Of a DNA stretch of 20,887 bases, positions 16,443 to 20,887 are shown piece by piece (position 1 is the stretch's first letter; every line of letters begins with the position of its first letter). The notes under the pieces were generated by a model, which saw only the letters and a list, made by a program, of their open reading frames with translations, ran no database searches and was not told the DNA's origin. Where the stretch lies: assembly GCA_903847495.1 (NCBI GenBank), contig CAINDT010000072.1, forward strand, positions 1-20,887. The letters run 5' to 3'. This stretch comes from an uncultured Actinomycetes bacterium. GTDB taxonomy: Bacteria; Actinomycetota; Thermoleophilia; Gaiellales; F1-60-MAGs149. The translations under genes were made by a program, and so were the position numbers.

Positions 16443-16579
16443 ACAGCGCGTGGTTCGTCCACGGTCGCGCGCACAGCCATACAGCGGCGACACGCAACCG
16501 CGCCGGCCCGCGCCCAGACGCACGGAAGCATCACCGGTTGTGCCGGCCTGCACCCCTCAGCTGGTCGTGCCGAGCGTCC

Positions 16580-16876
16580 TCAGACGCTGGTGACGAGCAG
16601 GTACATGGCGATGCCGGAGATTCCGAGCACGACCGACACGAGGAAGCCGCGCGTGGTCGCGCCCTTCTTCTTCGCGATCAGCACCGCGAGCACCCCGATC
16701 GCAATCGACGCGATGCCCGTGATCAGACCGATCGTGAGAATCACGTCCGAATCGCGGATCGCACCGACGAGAGCGACGATCACGGTGACCATGCCGGCGA
16801 ACAGGGCGAAGCCCATCGTCGTGGTCGCATTCGGCTTCGCCGGGGCGGCGTGGTGATGATCAGCGTGGTCGGCCAT
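16580..16876 (-). CDS. Small three-helix membrane protein with His-rich N-terminus, unknown function
   Basis: This 98-residue protein was not recognised. It begins MADHADHHHAAPAKPN, a hydrophilic His-rich segment of about 20 residues. Three hydrophobic segments follow, at about 22-40, 45-68 and 76-97, and a short basic loop (KKKGATTR) lies between the last two. The loop suggests that part is cytoplasmic by the positive-inside rule. It is loosely like DUF4190-type membrane proteins, which I cannot confirm. The ATG is well supported: GGAGG (16885-16889) lies eight bases upstream. It follows transketolase by 53 bases on the same strand. The His cluster could bind metal, but nothing else shows this. 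Confidence 0.75.
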   Translation of the reverse strand: MADHADHHHAAPAKPNATTTMGFALFAGMVTVIVALVGAIRDSDVILTIGLITGIASIAIGVLAVLIAKKKGATTRGFLVSVVLGISGIAMYLLVTSV

Positions 16877-16929
16877 GCAAGGTTCCTCCGAAGTTCTGCC
16901 GGTATCGTGGCACAAGATCCGCCGGAGCG

Positions 16930-18921
16930 TCAGCCCAGCGCGCGCACGGCCGCGACGACGGCGTCGGCGGTGAGGCCGAACTCCTTCGCCACGGTCCCGC
17001 CCGGCGCCGAGGCGCCGTAGTGGTCGATGCCGACGCTGATGCCCGCGTCGCCCACCCAGCGCTCCCAGCCGTGCGTGGTGCCGGCCTCGAAGCTGACGCG
17101 GCGCGTGATCGCCTTCGGCAGGACGGACTCGCGGTAGGCGGCGTCCTGCTGCTCGAAGAGCTCCCAACACGGCATCGACACGACGCGGACCTTGAGCCCC
17201 TCGGCCTGCAGCGTCTCGCGCGCAGCGACGGCGTCGTGCACCTCGGAACCGGTGGCGATGATGATCGTGTCGGGCGTGCCGCCGTCGGCCTCGGCCAGGA
17301 TGTAGGCGCCCTTGTGCAGGTCCTCCGCCGGTGCGAACACGGTGCGATCGACCGTCGGCAGGTTCTGGCGGGTCAGGATCAGCGCGGTCGGGCCGGTGCG
17401 GTTGAGCACCGCGGCCTTCCACGCCTCGCGGACCTCATTGGCGTCGCCGGGGCGGATCACCGTCAGGTTCGGGATCAGCCGCAGCGACATCACGTGCTCG
17501 ATCGGCTGGTGCGTCGGACCGTCCTCGCCAACCCAGATCGAGTCGTGGGTCCAGACGTACGTGACCGGCGTCTTCGAGAGCGCCGCGACGCGCACGGCGC
17601 CGCGCATGTAGTCGGAGAACACGAGGAACGTCGCGCCGAAGACCCGCAGGCCGCCGTGCACGTTCATCGCGTTGAGGATCGCGCCCATGCCGTGCTCGCG
17701 GATGCCGAAGTGCAGGTTGCGCCCGGAGAAGTCGCGCTCGGAGACGCTCAGGCCATCGTTAATGTGCGTGTTGTTCGACGGCGCGAGGTCGGCGGAGCCG
17801 CCGACGAACTCGGGAATGCCGGCGGCGAGCCCCTGGATGACCTTGCCGCTCGAGGAGCGCGTGGCCAGGCCCTTGGCGTCGGGCTCGAAGACGGGCAGCT
17901 GCGCGTCCCAGCCCTCGGGCAGCTCGCCCGCGAGCGCGCGCTCGAGCTCGGCCGCGAGGTCGGGGTGCGCGGCGCGGTAGGCCTCGAACTTGGCCTCCCA
18001 CGCCTCGCGGGCCTCGATGCCGCGCGCCTTGTGGTCCATGTGCGCGGCAACGTCGTCGGGCACGAGGAACTGCTCGTTCTCGGGCCAGCCGTAGTTGGCC
18101 TTCGTGAGCTTGATCTCCTCATCCCCGAGCGGCGCGCCGTGCGCCTCGGCGGTGTCCTGCTTGTTCGGCGAGCCCGGCGCGATGTGCGTGCGCAGGACGA
18201 TGATCGACGGACGGTCGTCCTGCTCGGCCGCGTTAATCGCGGCGCGCACGTCGTCGAGCGTCCAACCGTCCTCGAGGCGCTGCGCGTGCCAGCCGAGCGC
18301 CTCGAAGCGCTTCGGCATGTCCTCGGTGAAGGCCAGGCCCGTATCGCCCTCGATCGTGATCCGGTTGTCGTCGTAGATCATCGTGATCTTGCCGAGCCCG
18401 AGGTGCCCACCGAGCGACGCGGCTTCCTGCGCCACGCCCTCCATCAGGTCGCCGTCGGAGCAGATGCCGAACACGCGGTGGTCGATGATCTCGTGGCCCG
18501 GGCGATTGAACCGCGCGGCGAGCATGCGCTCGGCGAGTGCAAAGCCGACCATGTTGCCGACGCCCTGACCGAGCGGGCCGGTCGTGACCTCGATGCCCGG
18601 CGTGTGGCCGAGTTCGGGATGGCCCGGCGTCAGCGACCCCCACTGGCGGAACTGCTTGAGGTCCTCGAGCGAGACGTCGTAGCCGGTGAGGTGCAGCGTG
18701 GCGTACTGGAGCATGCAGGCGTGGCCCGGCGACAGCACGAAGCGATCGCGACCAGCCCAGTGCGGCTGCTGCGGGTCGTACTGCATGTACTCGTTGAAGT
18801 AGAGGTACGCGATCGGCGCCAGTGCCATCGCGGTGCCCGGGTGGCCCGAGTTCGCCTTCTGCACGCCATCCATCGCGAGCGTGCGGATGGTGTTGATCGA
18901 GCGGTCGACGAGGTCGGTCAC
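16930..18921 (-). CDS. tkt: Transketolase
   Basis: Transketolase (663 residues, the normal size) moves two-carbon units between sugar phosphates in the pentose phosphate pathway using thiamine diphosphate and Mg. Visible motifs are ANSGHPGTAMALAP (about 24-37), the cofactor motif SDGDLMEG with Asp156 and Asp158 followed by DDNRIT (Asn186), and the catalytic glutamate Glu409 in FGIREHGM. The transketolase signature DSIWVGEDGPTHQPIE (from residue 460) has Trp-Val where many enzymes have Gly-Leu. The C-terminal domain (about 530-663) is complete. The GTG at 18921 overlaps the upstream stop (GTGA), with GGAGG at 18928-18932 six bases before it. No other pentose phosphate genes lie nearby in the window. 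Confidence 0.97.
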   Translation of the reverse strand: MTDLVDRSINTIRTLAMDGVQKANSGHPGTAMALAPIAYLYFNEYMQYDPQQPHWAGRDRFVLSPGHACMLQYATLHLTGYDVSLEDLKQFRQWGSLTPGHPELGHTPGIEVTTGPLGQGVGNMVGFALAERMLAARFNRPGHEIIDHRVFGICSDGDLMEGVAQEAASLGGHLGLGKITMIYDDNRITIEGDTGLAFTEDMPKRFEALGWHAQRLEDGWTLDDVRAAINAAEQDDRPSIIVLRTHIAPGSPNKQDTAEAHGAPLGDEEIKLTKANYGWPENEQFLVPDDVAAHMDHKARGIEAREAWEAKFEAYRAAHPDLAAELERALAGELPEGWDAQLPVFEPDAKGLATRSSSGKVIQGLAAGIPEFVGGSADLAPSNNTHINDGLSVSERDFSGRNLHFGIREHGMGAILNAMNVHGGLRVFGATFLVFSDYMRGAVRVAALSKTPVTYVWTHDSIWVGEDGPTHQPIEHVMSLRLIPNLTVIRPGDANEVREAWKAAVLNRTGPTALILTRQNLPTVDRTVFAPAEDLHKGAYILAEADGGTPDTIIIATGSEVHDAVAARETLQAEGLKVRVVSMPCWELFEQQDAAYRESVLPKAITRRVSFEAGTTHGWERWVGDAGISVGIDHYGASAPGGTVAKEFGLTADAVVAAVRALG

Positions 18922-19199
18922 GAGGGTCCTCCGGGGGAAGCCTGGGTGCGGGTGGCGATGCGGCGCGCGCGGAACGCGAGGAGGCCGCGACGGACGGGGA
19001 TGCCGAGGAAACAGCCGATCAGCGAGCCGACCGCGCCAGCGATCCAAGCGCTGAGGCCGAGGCCCGGGATCCAGATCAGCGAGCCGGCCACGGCGAACGC
19101 GAGCGGTAGCCAGAACGGGCGCAGCGCGGCACCGAGGATCGCGAACGGGATGATCATCGCCGCACCGAGGCCCAGCCACATCGCCTGCATGTCCGTCAT
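18918..19199 (-). CDS. Small membrane protein upstream of and coupled to transketolase, unknown function
   Basis: This 93-residue protein was not recognised. It has three hydrophobic segments (about residues 7-25, 28-46, 50-69) and a basic C-terminal tail (RRGLLAFRARRIATRTQ) that is probably cytoplasmic. The start ATG at 19199 is eight bases after a TAGGCT box and has no ribosome site, consistent with leaderless translation. Longer open frames upstream run antisense through rarA and are not real. The stop overlaps the tkt start by four bases (GTGA), so the two are co-translated, although a functional link with transketolase is not evident. Confidence 0.75.
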   Translation of the reverse strand: MTDMQAMWLGLGAAMIIPFAILGAALRPFWLPLAFAVAGSLIWIPGLGLSAWIAGAVGSLIGCFLGIPVRRGLLAFRARRIATRTQASPGGPS

Positions 19200-19205
19200 C
19201 GCACC

Positions 19206-19260
19206 GCAGCCTACCCGAGGCGCACGCCTCCGGGCGGGGACGCCCCGACGACTAGGCTGC
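19206..19260. promoter_or_regulatory. Symmetric divergent promoter region
   Basis: GCAGCCTA (19206-19213) and TAGGCTGC (19253-19260) are perfect inverted copies 39 bases apart. Read outward, each contains TAGGCT, a TANNNT -10 form. One lies eight bases before the minus-strand ATG at 19199 and the other seven bases before the rarA GTG at 19266. Between them are two shorter palindromes: GAGGCG-CA-CGCCTC (19217-19230) and CGGGG-ACG-CCCCG (19235-19247). No -35 consensus is visible on either strand. This looks like two back-to-back leaderless promoters. Confidence 0.5.
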
Positions 19261-19265
19261 ACTGC

Positions 19266-20567
19266 GTGAGCGACCTCTTCTCCACCGCCGCCGACGACCG
19301 CCGCCGCGCGGTCGCGCCGCTCCCCGAGCGCCTGCGCCCAGACGACCTCGAGCTGATGGTCGGTCAGGAGGCGCTGATCGGTCCCGGGCGGCCGCTGCGC
19401 CGCGCGATCGAGGAGGATCGAGTCGGCTCGATGATCCTGTTCGGCCCGCCCGGCACGGGCAAGACGACGATCGCGCGCATCGTCGCGCAGCGCACCGGTG
19501 CCTCGTTCGAGGAGCTCTCGGCCGTCGACGCCGGCAAGGCCGACGTCCGCGCCGTCACCGAGCGCGCCCGCGATCGCCTCGCCGGCGACGGCCGCCGCAC
19601 GATCCTCTTCCTCGACGAGATCCATCGCTTTACGAAGGCCCAGCAGGACAGCCTGCTGCCGCTCGTCGAGTCGGGGCTCTTGATCCTGATCGGCGCGACG
19701 ACGGAGAGCCCGCACGTCGGTGTCATCTCGGCCCTGCTCTCGCGCTGCACGCTGTACGAGCTCGTGGCGCTGCAGCCCGCGGATCTGGCGCGCATGATCG
19801 ACCGCGGCGCCGAGGCGCTCGGTGTGACGGTCGCTGACGATGCGCGCGAGGCGATCGCCCGTGCTGCCGGTGGCGACGGCCGCGCCACGCTCGCACTGCT
19901 CGAGGCCGCCGCGGCAGCGCGTGAGGCCGACACCGATGTGATCTCCGAGGACCTCGTCGCACAGGTCGGGCGCATCCCGATCCGCTACGACCGCGAGGGC
20001 GACCTCCACTACGACGCGATCAGCGCCTTCATCAAGAGCATGCGCGGCTCCGATCCCGACGCCGCGCTGTGGTGGCTGCACACCATGCTCGAGGGCGGCG
20101 AGGATCCTCGCTACGTCGCGCGCCGCCTGATCGTCTTCGCCAGCGAGGACGTCGGCAACGCCGATCCGCGCGCCCTCCCCCTCGCCGTCTCGACCGCACA
20201 GGCGATCCAGGAGATCGGCATGCCCGAGGGGCGCATCCCGCTCGCCCAGTGCGTCACCTACCTGGCCCTCGCACCCAAGTCGAACGCCGCCTACGCGGCC
20301 GGCGATGCCGCACGTGCCGCGGTCCGCGAGTACGGCACACGTGTGCCACCCGACCACCTGCGCGACGGCTCGCACTCGGGTGCCAAGGCGCTCGGCCGCG
20401 GCGTCGGCTACCAGTACCCCCACACCGCCGGTGGCTTCGTCGCCGGCCAGCGGCACCTCCCCGAAGACCTCGCGCACCTGCGCTTCTACGAGCCCACCGC
20501 AATGGGCTTCGAGGCACGGCTCGGCGAGATACTCGCGGAGCTACGCACGCAACGGGACGGCAGCTAA
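19266..20567 (+). CDS. rarA: Replication-associated recombination protein A (AAA+ ATPase, RarA/MgsA)
   Basis: RarA (433 residues) is a clamp-loader-like AAA+ ATPase that acts at stalled replication forks and is related to eukaryotic WRNIP1. The N-terminus PLPERLRPDDLELMVGQEAL is the family's entry motif. Walker A is GPPGTGKTT (about 60-68), Walker B is LFLDEIHRF (Asp117, Glu118), sensor 1 is IGATTESP, and the arginine finger lies in SALLSR (Arg160). The C-terminal tetramerisation part has GSDPDAALWWL, ASEDVGNADPRALP, LALAPKSNAAY and GYQYPHTAGG. Sensor 1 differs slightly from the usual ATTENPSFEV (here ESPHVGV). The GTG start has no ribosome site, but a TAGGCT box lies seven bases upstream. 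Confidence 0.96.
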   Translation: MSDLFSTAADDRRRAVAPLPERLRPDDLELMVGQEALIGPGRPLRRAIEEDRVGSMILFGPPGTGKTTIARIVAQRTGASFEELSAVDAGKADVRAVTERARDRLAGDGRRTILFLDEIHRFTKAQQDSLLPLVESGLLILIGATTESPHVGVISALLSRCTLYELVALQPADLARMIDRGAEALGVTVADDAREAIARAAGGDGRATLALLEAAAAAREADTDVISEDLVAQVGRIPIRYDREGDLHYDAISAFIKSMRGSDPDAALWWLHTMLEGGEDPRYVARRLIVFASEDVGNADPRALPLAVSTAQAIQEIGMPEGRIPLAQCVTYLALAPKSNAAYAAGDAARAAVREYGTRVPPDHLRDGSHSGAKALGRGVGYQYPHTAGGFVAGQRHLPEDLAHLRFYEPTAMGFEARLGEILAELRTQRDGS

Positions 20568-20887
20568 CCCGTCACGACCGACGGCGCCGGGGCCGGGGCC
20601 GGTGCGACCTGCTTGAGTCGCACGGTACGCGACGTAGATGCGCTGCCGCCGCCCTTCACCGTGAAGGTCGTCGTGAGCCGCACGCGCAGCGGCATGTGCG
20701 CGAGCGTCGCGCGCGCCGCAGTCGTGAGGCGACACGCGACGACGACAGTCGCTGCAGCGGTGATAGAGCGACTCCCGGTGCAGACGATCCCGCCGACGCC
20801 GAGGCTGCGCGCCAGCCGGGTGCCGCTGACGCGAAGGGTGCCCGCGCCGCTGCCTCGGACACGCACGGCGAGTGTGGTGGCGCCAAG
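20564..20887 (-). CDS. C-terminal part of a probable secreted beta-rich domain protein (cut by window edge)
   Basis: The last 107 codons of a protein whose N-terminus lies beyond the right edge. The segment alternates short beta-like strands: TLAVRVRGSGAGTLRVSG, then TVVVACRLTTAARATLA, LRVRLTTTFTVKGGGSAS and TRTVRLKQ. It closes with a low-complexity APAPAPAP tail. Two cysteines (VCTG and VACRL) could form a disulfide, which would fit an extracytoplasmic location. The pattern resembles a C-terminal beta-sandwich module I associate with secreted proteins of Solirubrobacterales-type actinobacteria. That memory is not verified. An internal ATG at 20866 is probably not the true start, because the pattern continues upstream of it. 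The stop interlocks with that of rarA. Confidence 0.6.
   Translation of the reverse strand, partial: LGATTLAVRVRGSGAGTLRVSGTRLARSLGVGGIVCTGSRSITAAATVVVACRLTTAARATLAHMPLRVRLTTTFTVKGGGSASTSRTVRLKQVAPAPAPAPSVVTG

Noticed and set aside
16573..16588. AGCGTC-CTCA-GACGCT hairpin at the end of the small membrane protein gene
   Set aside because: A six-base stem that includes the stop codon and has no following T run on the minus strand. Too weak to call a terminator.
19206..19260. TAGGCT/AGCCTA words as DtxR-type (IdeR) boxes
   Set aside because: They share a core with the TTAGG-containing iron boxes, but the arms are 39 bases apart instead of forming one 19-base palindrome. Their fixed distance to start codons fits -10 elements better.
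17020..19269. A 749-codon open frame on the plus strand, fully antisense to transketolase
   Set aside because: Transketolase on the other strand has all its motifs. The antisense product is Arg/Ala/Asp/Gly-rich with no domain and mirrors G/C third-position bias.
20575..20605. Short GGGGCC-type tandem repeat near the right edge
   Set aside because: It simply encodes the Ala-Pro repeat tail of the partial protein and is too short to be a notable DNA repeat.

Overview
The window is a GC-rich, gene-dense piece of bacterial chromosome, most likely from an actinobacterium. Class Thermoleophilia (Solirubrobacterales or a relative) is my best guess. The guess rests on very strong G/C third-position bias, common GTG starts, several TANNNT-type -10 boxes set 6-8 bases before start codons with no Shine-Dalgarno sequence (leaderless-type starts), and a partial secreted-type protein at the right edge that resembles a beta-rich C-terminal domain I associate with that group. 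The taxonomy is inference. No rRNA, tRNA, insertion sequence, phage gene or CRISPR array was seen.

Bases 1-12053, all on the minus strand, hold one respiratory complex I operon, nuoA-B-C-D-E-F-G-H-I-J-K-L-M in the usual order. nuoM is cut by the left edge and nuoN, if present, lies outside. Neighbouring genes overlap by 1-11 bases or are separated by at most 10, so the operon is translationally coupled. All cluster-ligand motifs I checked are intact, including the C-x2-C-x3-C-x27-C motif of the extra N7 cluster in NuoG. The operon should make a proton-pumping NADH:quinone oxidoreductase.

A divergent intergenic region (about 12054-12279) separates nuoA from a plus-strand operon. That operon encodes an A-type iron-sulfur carrier (ErpA/HesB family), a YbcJ-like S4 RNA-binding protein and an M20 metallopeptidase. 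The carrier is a plausible supplier of clusters to the complex I encoded next to it. A MarR-type regulator fused to a GAF-like sensor domain (14106-15146) and a DtxR/MntR-type metal regulator (15174-15848) follow on the plus strand.

On the minus strand are a RelE-like toxin and Phd/YefM-like antitoxin pair (15845-16422), a small His-rich three-helix membrane protein (16580-16876), transketolase (16930-18921), and a small membrane protein gene (18918-19199) translationally coupled to transketolase. rarA, encoding the replication-fork AAA+ ATPase, runs divergently (19266-20567). The window ends in the C-terminal part of an unknown secreted-type protein.

Most of the window is ordinary core metabolism. 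The items worth a second look are the MarR-GAF fusion, the mirror-symmetric divergent promoter region before rarA, the repeated motif pair between nuoA and erpA, the Mn-type ligand set of the DtxR-family protein, the RelE homologue lacking canonical catalytic residues, and two convergent gene pairs whose stop codons interlock. I found no clearly new multi-gene system.
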